This document shows, piece after piece, positions 1 to 10,685 of a DNA stretch of 60,291 bases. The DNA is from Grammothele lineata (taxonomy: Eukaryota; Basidiomycota; Agaricomycetes; Polyporales; Polyporaceae), in contig NDFF03000239.1 of NCBI GenBank assembly GCA_002150815.3, positions 1 through 60,291 of the forward strand. The letters are read 5' to 3'. Each line of letters begins with the position of its first letter. The first letter of the stretch is position 1. Position numbers and translations under genes: made by a program. Under the pieces are notes generated by a model. That model ran no database searches and was not told where the DNA came from. It was given only the letters and a program-made list of their open reading frames with translations.

Positions 1-88
1 TTTCACGTGACTTTCGTTGGCAGGCGCTTAAACTGAGGGCCACTCCCAACGCGTCGTTGCACGTGACTTACGTTGGCAGGCGTTTCAA
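1..88. repeat. Two direct copies of a ~25-bp block, 57-bp period
   Basis: A block beginning CACGTGACTT and ending TTGGCAGGCG starts at about position 4 and again at about 61. Each copy carries a CACGTG palindrome. The series may continue to the left of the window. No function can be assigned; it could be a short satellite or a cluster of bHLH-type E-boxes. Confidence 0.6.
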
Positions 89-329
89 GAAAGTCTGGGC
101 CCTGGCCTGCTCGAGCTCCTGGCCCACGCAGGCTGCCACCTTCCAGTCTCCTGACAAGGGAAGGTGAAAGAATGTCCTGGGTACGAGCACGACGGTGTCT
201 GGCTTGTGTCCTTTGTGGCATCTGCAATTTCCATCCTTTTGCGTGCGCTTGAGGGATCGCACGACTCCGCATACTACGGCAGCTGGAGGACGACTGCCAG
301 ATACTGGCAACTCAAAATGTGCTCATGTA

Positions 330-950
330 ATCTACTTGCACAATCCGAATGCTGGCCGCAATGCCGCATTGAGACCGTATCCGTGGCAGGAAAGAATCGG
401 AATCCAGGGCGCCTCGGCGCCGCTCAAGAGACAAGTCTCTGATAGATGAAAGGAGCCAACAGAGGACGGACAGTGAAGAGACACGAGACAAGCGCCGACT
501 GAACGCATGCGTGACGTAAGCGACATGACTTATGACGTGCCGCTTGGTTAGAGACCCATCGCATTCTTCTCAGCCCGCTATGCACGTCATCAACTGGGGC
601 CCGTGAAGCCAGGGGCAAGTAGCTCTTACTCGGAAACAAACTCCAGCCGGAGTACAGCAAACTGTTCGGGTCCGCCAATGTCGTCCGAGTCCCTCGAAGC
701 TCACATGGGCACCGTCTCGTTTGGGATCCGAATTACGGACGATACGGGATGGTTCTCCCGCAGTAAGTGTAAAAAGTCTGGAGTGCGGTACATACATGAC
801 ATGATGCGGTACAGGGGGCACTGGCAGGCACGGCCGCCGCAGGGACTACGGTTGGTAGTCAGTTTACTAGATCACTTCAAACTCCATGGTGACATCACGC
901 CTGGACCCGAGCGTCGACGTCGTAGAATACTGAAGGAAGAAGCATGCTTA
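330..950 (-). other. Duplicated flanking block, left copy (X block plus promoter-like segment)
   Basis: Read on the minus strand, this block matches 50434-51060 on the plus strand. The first part (about 821 to 626) can be read as the end of an unknown protein with a closing LEF.SE-stop motif; the matching right-hand copy closes REFSSE-stop. The second part (about 570 to 330) shares the string GTCATGTCGCTTACGTCACG with 50760-50780 and 31090-31130, just upstream of NT-C2 copies. It is probably the promoter side of a further NT-C2 unit lying left of the window. The coding status of the X part is doubtful because frames and stops differ between copies. Confidence 0.45.
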
Positions 951-1373
951 GCTTAAACAGGAGTCTCTTGTGAACTCAATTTGAAAATATCTATCTATCG
1001 TGTGGCTTTAAGATGTTTCATCGCGATCGTTGTCTGAGCTGACGTCGGCGTGTAGATAGTTCACAACGTGTTGCACGCGATAACAATGTTCGAGATGAAC
1101 ATTGTCAACGGCACGTTCCACTTATGACATTGGAGAGGTACCACGAGGAGATGAAGATGCCTATGGGTGTGTGGGCAACTCCAACACCGCTTCCTGATCT
1201 CACTGACGAATTACAAGGCGGAAAAGCATCGGCGGCGTGAGTTGCCTACCGAACTCTATCGTTCATATCGTACTTTACTAGATCCAGCTATAATGCGTAT
1301 GCATTCAAAGGTCAGACTAGATATCTTTCGCTGTTAATCAGGCATGAAGCATTTACATATCGCCCCGACCCAC

Positions 1374-1379
1374 TATAAG
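1374..1379 (+). promoter_or_regulatory. TATA-like element of DUF6533 copy A
   Basis: TATAAG lies about 65 bp before the ATG at 1443. AT-rich TATA-like hexamers occur at similar distances before the ATGs of paralogues C (near 36515, minus strand) and D (near 49497, minus strand). Confidence 0.45.
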
Positions 1380-1442
1380 TAAAGGCAGTCAGACGGCGAC
1401 GTTGGTCAGATCTCGCAGCATCTGCTATCCTGACGTTCGACC

Positions 1443-3184
1443 ATGGCTTCACAGTTGGATACAACGGCGTCGGCCGCGGAAGCAAACAGCTTGTAAGTAG
1501 AGCTATCTTAACATGTTGTTTAGTCACATTCCACTGTGCTTGACGTATATTCCTCAACAGGTATTTAAACACTTACTGCACCGTTGCGGTATCAGGCAAG
1601 CACTGGCACCTAAAAGTAGCATGCCCATGAGAATATCACTGACACACCACTCACTAGCACTCGTCTTCTACGACTGCTTGCTCACGTTAGACGTGGAGAT
1701 CAAGTACTTCTGGACGACGAAGGTCACTGGGGCCTCGGCGCTCTTCATTGCAAATCGATATCTCAACCTCATGTCACAATGCTGGATGAGTGTAGTTGGA
1801 TTATGTCTTCGTACTGCAGCTGTTTCTGAGGTAAAATGACATTTGACTTCAAAGATACATTGCACGGCCTTAGCACCCGATGACAGGAGTGAGTGCACTA
1901 CCTTGTGCTCTTACTGAACTGCTCACGATCCGCAAATTGGAGAGCGTTGTTGTTTAATGGCACAATGTTTGTTCTAAAACTTCTCGCGTATATTTTATGG
2001 GCAGGTTAGGCGCAGTGTTTATCTACCGCGTTCACCAGGGAATGACTTCTCTCTGACAGCGTTTTCCGCGATGCGCACATTGGCGCTCAGTCAATCTCGA
2101 TTCCTCGCTGCCTTAGTCCTCATTCTCTATCTCGTCTCCTCTGGAGTCAATGCGGTGAGCTACAGTACAAATCATCAGCGTGTCACTTCGATACGTTGCC
2201 TGATGTCTCAAGGCATAGTACACTGTAAGCACCTTCCGTGCATTCTATTTCCCCATCTTCGGATGGGCAGTGGGCTCTACTGATTCGGTGGCAGTCGCAA
2301 GAATGTAAGTCAATATGTCCCCTCTTTGGAGTAAACCCTCATTTGTTGTTTATAGCTGTTAGTGACCAAGACGATGCCCTACAGCCATAGCTGACACTAT
2401 TCCGCAGTGGTCATACTCTCAAGATCAACTTTGATGATCTCCGACGGCATCGTGATTGGAACAACGTGGTACAAGCTGTACAGAGGGCGGATCGAGGGTG
2501 TACTTGGAGCCAACACACTCTCCAGCATCTTTCTAGTCGATGGTGAGCACAGTTGTCGTAAATCCATTGTTGGACAGGGATGCTCATCCAATTCCATTGT
2601 CGTGTAGGGTCGATATATTTCATGTATGTTGACAAGCTGCATGAGATACAAACGGCTTATCTGACAGGCGTTCTTCAAAGTATACTTTTCATCCTCAACG
2701 CCCTTCACCTGGTGCTCACGCTTCTTTCGGCGGTATGAGTAGTATGGTTTCCCTTGGAGTCGCATTCATAACACCTCCAATCCAGGCCTTAGATGGTGAA
2801 GAAAAAGTCAGCATCATCACCGCCTTCACCGATCCGTACGTTCCTGTCGAATCTTACCTAAACCATCCTATTGGACTCATCGTGTGATGCAACCTGACGT
2901 CTTCATAAAGTCTAACATCCATCCTTATCTCCCGATTTCTACTCCGCCTCCAAGCCGCAAACAGAGCCTCCGCTCATGCGTCCTCGAGCGCGGACGTCAA
3001 CTCCATCGTGTTCGAGCGCGTCGTCGGGGCCATCGGAGCGTCCATCGGTCCGGAGGACTTTGCCTCGGATGGAGGCGACGACGAGCTTTGGAACGAAGAC
3101 AACACGGATCCCGTGCCTGAGGAAGGAAACGCCGAGGAAGGGAATATCGAAGAAGTGAATCCCGCGCTGGAGGAAGTGGCGTAG
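1443..3184 (+). CDS. DUF6533 family seven-TM protein, copy A
   Basis: Thirteen exons give 343 aa: 1443-1492, 1561-1595, 1658-1830, 1887-1888, 1943-2004, 2060-2154, 2219-2304, 2356-2357, 2408-2542, 2608-2623, 2681-2732, 2786-2835, 2911-3184. The start MASQLD is shared by the paralogues. The DUF6533 signature follows (LLTLDVEIKYFW, then LFIANRYLNL), then about seven hydrophobic segments, MRTLALS after helix 3, and an acidic tail ending EEVA. The family is an integral membrane family of unknown function, common and expanded in basidiomycetes. Two exons are only 2 nt long (GA at 1887, CT at 2356). Intron 2 uses a GC donor (CAG|GCAAGC). All phases close and no internal stop remains. It converges on the NT-C2 gene at 4396. 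The family assignment is firm; the microexons are inferred from frame and from all paralogues. Confidence 0.85.
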
Positions 3185-4395
3185 TCGCGGAAAAGGCACA
3201 TGGCGTTTGAAGGAAGCAACTTCTTGTTCCAAAATTCTTGGCACCGCCCGCTGGAGAGGGCGAGGTTCCTATTCGCAAACACACTAGAAAAACGTGACGC
3301 GCGTATTTATCAGAGTATCCCATGCAGAAGGACTCCAACTTGACCCCTTGTATTTATTCCCGTCGTCTCTAGATGTTGCACCGTGATCGAGTTCTTGGTT
3401 CCGTATTTATGCTTCTTTTCTTGGAAATATCGGGAGTGTCGTTTCGTGCTCGTCCTTCGTGTATGTGAAGCAGTCTGCACGTTGCTAGCCTGTGGGAACT
3501 CAAGAAACTCACTCGCACGGACGGCACCCCCCAGGACCTCTTCCAGGGATCAAGTCACCAGTATCTCGGCCACGAGCAAGACAAACCCCCAACACATTGC
3601 ATGTAAAGCAACGGCTCACTTCAACAAGCGGAGCGGGTACGTTCGACATCCAATCCTGAATAGGTGACATTATGATTACCAAGACACGTAACATATACGC
3701 TACGACAGAGCGCGAGTACCACGAGTATAAACTTGTCTCTATGTAGACTGACGAGGAGCAAAGGGCGGACGCGGGAGCTATAAGAGAACCCCCAGGCTCA
3801 GGCTCAGGGCCGAGAGGCGGGAGGGAACGAACGAGAAACGGACGACGAGCACGGGAGGGATATAAGACATAACAGAGCGGGGACGGAACGGGCGCAGACG
3901 GGGAATGCTGACGCATGTACGACTTAAAGAGCACATAAGTTATCATACGGGTAAGGGTGAGGGACGGGGTGGCATGTACAGCGCCCGCGCGCGGATCGGG
4001 GCGGCGCGGGGCGTGGTAGTGAGCGAGGGGCCAGAGAATGAGGATGAGGATGAAGGCCGGGATGTTGTCAAGGTCGTTACGGTCGTGAAGGGGAAGGTGA
4101 GTGTCGAGGCGCGCCGTATATGCATGGAGGCGTGTATGGCCGAGAAGATAAGCGCTGGGCGAGAGAGCGTGGGCGAGCGGAACGCGGGTCCGGGGGTCCG
4201 TGGGTATGTACCATGAACAGATCTACACCAGGGGTACCAGGGATAAAAGCAGAGTGGAGTCGGAGAGGAGCATGTCGAAACAGGGACAGGAGGAAAAGCC
4301 ACAGCAGGAACCGCCGCCCGCCCCGAGGACGAACGGCGGACCCGTCGAGCACAACGCAGAGGGGAGGGGGGGAGGGACCGCACAAGCAACGACGC
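3185..4395. other. Intergenic 3' flank, conserved in a duplicate
   Basis: This gene-free stretch lies between the 3' ends of DUF6533 copy A and NT-C2. Its inverted homologue is 38533-39678. Examples are the KGEGRGGMYS-like reading at 3950-3990 versus 38940-38980, and the strings around 3420-3460 versus 39425-39460. Open frames on both strands are not supported by codon-level conservation, so I read it as duplicated 3'UTR and spacer. Confidence 0.6.
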
Positions 4396-6180
4396 CTACC
4401 CATTCCGCACCGGCACAGGCGGGACCGGCGTCGCCGCCGCCCCCGCTCTGAACCCCGCATGGCCCGCCCTCGCCGCAGGCGTGCCCGGCCTGCTCCCCGG
4501 CCCGCGCATCTTCTGCCACCAATGCCGGTTCGCAGCCATACTCGCCGCGTCGCTCGCCATCCCCGGGTCGTCCAGCACGCTCCGCCCCGAATGCTCGCTC
4601 GCCCCGCTCACGCTGCTGTCTACCGAGCGGCGGCCGTGCGACCGCCCAGGAAGGTCCGCCGAGTCGTTGGAAGTCGAGACGGAGTACGCGTGGGGCGATT
4701 GCGAGCGCCCGCTCGTGTCGAACTCCAGCTCAGGCTGGGGCGGGGGCGGAGCGTAGTACGTGAACGGCGTCTGGTCGCTCTCGTCGCTCGGCAGGGGGTT
4801 AAACAGCGCCTCGATGAGCGTCTCCGTCGTCCGGAGCCCATACGAGTTCGCGAGCTTGTCGGGGAGGACGTGCCCCGCGCGGTCGGCGTACGGGAACGCG
4901 CTGTCGTCCTCTGGGCGGTCGGCGCCGACGTAGAGGTCGAGCTCGCGCGCGAAGCGGGTGTTGAAGAGGCCGTTGTTGGAGAGAATGCCCGAGACGGAGG
5001 CGAGAATCTCGCCTTTACGGAGGGGAGGGGCTTTGTAGTGCTTCTCGCCGCCGATGTGTTCCAGCTCGATCGTGAGCTATCGCAGGTTCAGTGTTAGGTT
5101 CGTAATGCAGATAAGTACAGGAGGACGTACCTTCAGAGTCGCGTTCGTCTTGCTCTGCCTGAGGAGATACCTTCGCGTAACAGGACCAGCGTCCGCATAT
5201 TCCGCCAAGTTCAGGTAGATAGCCCCGAGGCGTGGTTGTTGTGGAGAGTCTGGATCGCCGGGCACAACGCGCTGTTAGAACCACCAGGGTCAGCACGGTG
5301 TCCGAACGTGTCAAAACTAGGAAACGGCCACGCTCGCTCTTCTCGGACCTTCACCCATCCCAGAATAGGTGCATCTCCCCGCACGCACGACGAATGTTAT
5401 CGACGGATCGCCAGACGCGCGCCGATAATATCCGTCCCGCAGCGAACGGAGACCCACATGCGACGCGAGCGGTAATTGCGGTCGAGGGCTACTCACCTGC
5501 ATGATCACAAGCTTCAACTCGCTAGGCAGCAGGTCGCCCGTCTCGCGGTGGACGTCCATCTGAACCGCGACGTTGACCGTGTGCGACCACCTGACGTTGT
5601 AACTCTGCAGTGCGGCCCAGGGGGTCATCCCGCGCGACTCGGACTGGCGCAGGGCGGTCGCAGAGGACGCGTGCGAGGGGCTGTTAATGATGGGCGTGGG
5701 CGCGGGCGGGGGATGGAGGGCGTCGGGCGCGCGGTGGCCGGCATCACTCGGGCTCCGGGGGGATTCGGCGGCGGAGCGGTCGTCCTCGGTCGTGTCGTGG
5801 GTGTCGTGTGTGCTGTGGGTGCTCTGTCCCTCGAGAGCGTCGCCTTCGTCTCCCTCCCCGCCCGCCCCTCCCGCGTGTGCCTCCTCCCCATCTGCCCTGC
5901 CCTTCCCCTTCCCCTGGCCCGACCATGCCCTGTGTCCCTTCATCTTCGCGAGCAACCCGGAGCCAGACTGAACGTTCTTGAACTTCCACCGCACTCCAAA
6001 CTCACCCTTGATGAGCGGAACATTCGAAAGCTGGTCGATATGAAGGCGAACTTGGAAAACAGCATGTTTGGGGAGAATATGGCCGAGCTGGGTGCGGAGG
6101 CCGTGGGGCGCGGGGTTAGGGGGCGTGGAGGAGGCCCCCGAGCTGGAGGTGGAGGCGGTTGTGTGGGAGGAGTGCTTCAT
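4396..6180 (-). CDS. NT-C2 (EEIG1/EHBP1-type C2) domain protein
   Basis: Three exons (6180-5497, 5271-5131, 5076-4396) give 501 aa. Residues about 34-230 carry the N-terminal C2 signature of EEIG1/EHBP1-type proteins: VFQVRLHIDQLSNVPL, then GEFGVRWKFKNVQ, and later YNVRWSHTVNVAVQMDVHR and LPSELKLVIMQ at the exon 1 end. A low-complexity, charged insert splits the domain (about residues 80-185). Exons 2-3 continue with LGAIYLNLAEYADAG and a Ser/Pro/Gly-rich C-terminus. The C2-type fold is associated with membrane or cytoskeletal scaffolding in animals; the fungal role is unknown. Intron 1 is 225 nt; intron 2 is 54 nt. This is the only copy in the window that appears intact; at least six relics lie at 27-59 kb. 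Confidence 0.85.
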
Positions 6181-7000
6181 GGCGGCGGGGCATCAGGGAC
6201 GGAGGGAAGGGGCATTGGGGGTGATGGAGGCGAGAGCGTATATGTAGACCTCCGGCCGCAACAGGCTCTCGGGCGACGAGACGCGTCGTCGTGTCCTCGC
6301 CCGTGACGTCCGATCACTCAGCGCGCTCATCTAACCGACGGGAGTCTTGTTACGAGCGGAGTGTGGATTATGTTTTCGGGGGTTAATTATTGTACAACTC
6401 CGCTGAGGAGAACCCGCAACACATTGGGCGGAGCTTGAATACCCCTCCCCATCGGCGCTCACGCCGTCACAGCATCTCAAAGGCCTGGGCCGTGCAAGAC
6501 CGGTAAGTACAGAGATGCGCGCCCGGGAGACGCTGACCAGCGGCCAACATGACCCCAGCAGACTCTGCCCGGAGCCACAACCGTCATGGCAAACATACCG
6601 CGATTTTCCTCCGCTGCAGCGGCGCCAGACACGACAGAAGACATACGCCTGATCACCGGACGCGGGTCCCGCGGAGATGCGGGACTCCTCCAGCTCAGCA
6701 CGTTCTCGCGACCAGCCGTCGCTCTGACCGTTTTCGCCTAAAAGCAGACAGCTTTCCATGCCCCGGACGCGCCCTCGGCCTGCGCGCGCGGCTGCCCCGC
6801 TGCCCCTCCGACCACCACCTCGCCTCCACCTCGCGCGCACGCGCCGCCCACCGCCCCCCAGCCGTACTTTGTACTGCTGCCATGCAATTGGCGGGCCCCG
6901 TAAAGCCTCCCCGCCGCTCCGCTCTTCTCGACCCTCGCTCCCAGATTCTCCCCCGCCCAGCCACGCCCGCTTATCTGCTCCATCGCCGCCGCGGCCCGTC
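6181..7000. other. Divergent intergenic region
   Basis: This is the presumed shared promoter space between the NT-C2 gene (-) and the F-box gene (+). It is pyrimidine-rich just upstream of 7001. The long open frames here (for example minus strand 6331-7125) are GC-driven, without recognisable protein features. Confidence 0.5.
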
Positions 7001-9680
7001 ATGCCCTCTCTCTCCTCTCTTCCAGACCCCGTCCTCGTCAACCTCTGGGCCCACCTCCTCGGCGACCTCCCAGCCCATGTCGCACTCGCACAGACCTGCA
7101 GGCGCACCCGCGGCGTGTACGACAAGGACGACGACCTCTGGCGCGCGGCATGCTTCGTTGCGAGCTTTGGGCGCCCGCAGCGCGCGATCGACGCTCATGG
7201 CGGTCCCTCAGGGGAACTGAGCTGGAAGAGCTTGGCCTGCATCATCGTCAGCCATGCAGCCGTCTGCGAGATCGGCAGCTGCATCCGGGCAAACGCGTGT
7301 TTCGGTGAGTAGATCCTTTCGGCCGACTTCTCCCTTCTTTCTCCGTCTCCAGGCGTCGCTGTACCGCATATATGCGGGTTAAGATGGCCGGTAATCTGTC
7401 GGATGTGGTTAGACAGGCTCTCTGCGCCGATGAGCAGCACGACCCAGGCACAGTGCAGCACTCTCACCTCAGCGGGGGCACACGCCTCCTCGCTGACTAG
7501 CGGCACGCATATGTCGTGCCATTCTTTCCACGCGCATATAGCCTGCCTTTTTTCGGTGGGCAGCCACACGGGCGCTTAGTCAACGCCTCCCGATTAGGGA
7601 CCGCTGTTCTTCCAGATGAGGGCCTGTCGAGCGACGTCCCGTAGCGCGTTCCTGGATACATAGTGTTCCACAGTCCCTGTGGTGGCGCCCCACGTCCGCG
7701 TTTGGGCGACGGTGCAGGGCGCGAGCGGACCTTGTGATACTCTGCACGCTCCTCTCTCCCCGGAGCCTGGCGGCGCTTATGATGCATCGGGAGGGCGCGC
7801 GTCACCTGACGGCGAAAATGCACCAACGCGCTCGGACCTTGCAACCTTGACCGAGGGTTAAACCTGTAACCATACCTCATGCGCAGGCTGCGGGCTGTGC
7901 CCCACTTGTGCTCGACGCGCAGCTTTCAGCCCGTACCTTTCCTGCAGTCTCGTCTCCCGCCGTCGTCTCAGCCTCGCTCACACCCGGTGCCTACGTACTC
8001 TCAGCATTGCATGTGATTCCCCTCACGCGAGACCTCTCTCTATCCAGAACGGCTCCCGAGTGACTTCCGAGACATGCATTGTGGCTAACCGCCCCCGCAG
8101 CGGCCCAATACGCCCGCCTGCCCTACACCCGCCTACGGCCCATCCACCCCTACCAAGCCGTCGAGTTCCACCCGCTCTACTTCTACCTCCACTTCGCCTC
8201 CTCCCCACACCCCACCTCCTCCTCCACTTCCTCCTCCACATCCTCCTCCCCCCGCTCCCACCCCCGCTCGATCTCCGCGCACTTCCCCACCCTCTCCCCC
8301 TCGCCCTCGCCCCCTCCCCCGGCCTCCTCCGTCCCCGACGCAGTGGCGATCCTGCTCACGCACATGCCGACGTACCCCGAGTGCCGGCGCGCGCAGTACG
8401 GCCCGCTCTGCGCGCACCCGAACGCGGCGTGCGCGTTCGCGACGTTCCCGCCCGTGGACAGGCTCGAGTTCGAGAACGGGGAGGGGGAGGTGTTCATGGT
8501 TGTTGAGAATGGGGAGGGGTGTACGGTGTTGGATGTCAATAGGGCGTTGGCGCAGCTGTGAGTTTCTTCTTTCTTCGAGCGGGGGTGCGAAGGGGGCTAA
8601 TGGTTTCGGGAAAGCATACCGCTGGACGAGTACCACTTGGAAGTCGCGCGGGAGCATTACCAGGACTTGGCGCTCACTTCGGGCCTTACTCTGAGCCAGT
8701 ACGCCGCCGTGCTCTCGAAAGAGAGGGGGTTCCTGGGCGATCACGAGTGAGTAGCACGTGCCTGAATTGTCGACCATTAACTCACCGGCCTTTAATCATA
8801 CAGGTACCCCTTCCTACAGCACATCGTCGGCGGGATGTGAGCCAGCACGCGGGGATCATCTCGAAGAAGAGGCGGTTCTTGGGCGATCACGAGTAAGCCG
8901 TCTGCGCCTGCCCCTGAAGATGCACTCACTACCCTTCTATCCCTCAGGTACACCCTCGTCCACCGCCTCGTTGGCGGGATGTAAGTAAGCCTGGCGGGAC
9001 GGGCCACGCGTTCGCTCCTCCGGAGCACCGACCGATCAGGCTATGACGTTTCCTTTTGGGCATTTGGGGCTTCTCGCAGCGGGGACTGCGTGTTGTATTC
9101 TTCTTCTTGCGGGTTCGGAGGGTACTGTCGCCTTCTTGTTGCGTATCGTGCTAATGATACGCCATCTTGCGGATTGCGGAAGGCGTCTGCGCGCATTCAG
9201 TCTGCGCATGCGCGACTTTCTGTCTTTGAGCTACTTTCAATGTTGCGGCTGGTCGATCTCATGGCCGAGTACCCACAAGGTATACCATCCCCGCTCCCCA
9301 CCAACTTGCCAAGTACAGCTTGCACGAAAAATGCTCACCGTTTTCGTGTCGCCTGACCTCTTCTGACCTACGGCCGGGTCCGGATGATGCTTGCTCAGCG
9401 GGGAATAACGTTAGTGAACCGTGATCGCAGGATGTAGCATTGCAGCAGACTCGGGGGGACCACGCGACTGTCCCCCAGGCAGCCGTCATAGGTGCGTCTT
9501 CTGTGCCTCTTTGTTATCTGCGTTCTGTGATTCTGATACAGCTCCTTGTCGCTGGATGATGACAGAAGGGGTCTGTCTCTTTCGTGGCGCCTGGAGATTC
9601 TAACTAGGTTGGGGAAGGAGAATCAAGATGCTACTGACGTTGCTTTTAGAGTGGCCACAGCTTGGCACGTCGAGGACTGA
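7001..9680 (+). CDS. F-box domain protein with duplicated cassette exon
   Basis: Exons: 7001-7304, 8101-8557, 8615-8746, cassette 4a 8804-8836 and/or cassette 4b 8948-8980, 9080-9279, 9431-9491, 9542-9680. With one cassette the product is about 441 aa; phases close with 4a, with 4b or with both. The N-terminus is F-box-like (SLPDPVLVNLWAHLLG, then LAQTCRRTRGVYDKDDDLWR, residues about 4-48), so it is probably a substrate adaptor of an SCF ubiquitin ligase. Later exons include YHLEVAREHYQDLALTSGL, FELLSMLRLVDLMAEYPQ and a conserved-looking end (LSLSWRLEILTRLGKEN, FRVATAWHVED). The 796-nt first intron is unusually long. The exon 6 frame (9431-9491) is the least certain part. Confidence 0.72.
8697..8980 (+). 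repeat. Tandem duplication of exon-intron-exon segment in the F-box gene
   Basis: The segment from the end of exon 3 through the small exon 4 (8697-8836) is followed by a diverged copy (8843-8980). Both copies hold GGCGATCACGA next to a GT donor, an acceptor, and a 33-nt exon. The exons encode YPFLQHIVGG in 4a and YTLVHRLVGG in 4b, each ending GGGAT|GT. Confidence 0.75.
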
Positions 9681-10685
9681 TAGACTTGTTTCCGCGACGC
9701 TCGGGGACCGTGGTCTGAATCATCGTTATCTCTCGAAGAGGGGGGAGGGGGGATCACGATTCAGCAGGCATGATGAACAGAGCAGGCTAGCGCATCTCTT
9801 GGCGCTTCTCCGCAGAACCCATCCGCAGAACTTCCTGGGCGCTTCCGCCCCTGCCCCAGCTTCCTTCCTCAGCTGCAGGCTTCCGGCCTTATCCACCCTG
9901 AAGGCGCGAAGATGCTCCCTCCGTCGCAGCCTGTAGCAACATACTGAATGTCCGGCCGGTACGTGCCGTCGTCCGTATCATCATCATCGTCGTCCAGATC
10001 GTCGCGCCCAGTTCATCCGCCATCCGGGTCTGGTAGCACGCCGGGATACGTCATCCTCCCTTCCTTCTGCGCAGGGATGCCGCGAGCGGTCCCGAGAGGA
10101 CGCTTCGACCAGGCCCTATCGCGCTGCTATCGACATGCAAGAAGGTCTCGTGCGTCATTGCATGTTGATAGCCATGCGGCGAAGGAGCCTTGAAGTGACG
10201 ACTCGGGGCTGGGGCTAGGGCTGTCGTATCTCCACGAACTCTCCGTATGTCGTGTAGCGTTCGCGCGTACACCGCACTGACGGGGATTTTCCCCAGTACG
10301 GATCACGCCCGGCGACGCGGCCGCAGGTCCTGGTCGCCTGGCCGCCCTCGACTCTCTCGTGCTCCCGCCCGCCGATGATGCAGCCTGAGCCCCATGGCGC
10401 GGCAGACGGGAATTCGCATCGCGCATCTGAAGGCGAGCACGGAATTCGAAGGCTGCTGTTGTCTCACCCGCTGCTGGCCCCCAACTATCTGCAGGCGCAC
10501 GCGCGGGCGTAATGTCGCCGAAACGGCCCTTCCTTCCTCGCCCTTCTGCCCTTCTCGCGCGTCGCTGATAGCTACAAAAGCCCGTGGTCCATCGTAGGGA
10601 CCGAGCTAAGGCCCGCCGACCTTCCCTCCCCGAGCCTCCAACGCCGGATCCGCCTTCCCCCTCCCCCTCCTTCGAGACTGCAGCG
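9681..10685. other. Intergenic region upstream of the aspartic protease
   Basis: No convincing gene was seen. A weak TATA-like CTACAAAAG lies at about 10572, roughly 110 bp before the protease ATG. A CT-rich tract fills 10620-10680. Confidence 0.5.

Noticed and set aside
1831..2004. Stwintron (intron within intron) instead of a 2-nt exon
   Set aside because: A stwintron would leave no bases in the mRNA, and the frame would then fail in every copy. Retention of two bases fits all five.
5317..5496. Readable protein-like sequence continuing past NT-C2 exon 1, also open in the unit 3 relic (37445-37630)
   Set aside because: It is intron 1 with a proper donor and acceptor. Its similarity between copies reflects recent duplication, not coding.
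5476..6306. 276-codon plus-strand frame over the NT-C2 gene
   Set aside because: Shadow of the minus-strand gene; the minus strand holds the recognisable C2 motifs and correct splice sites.
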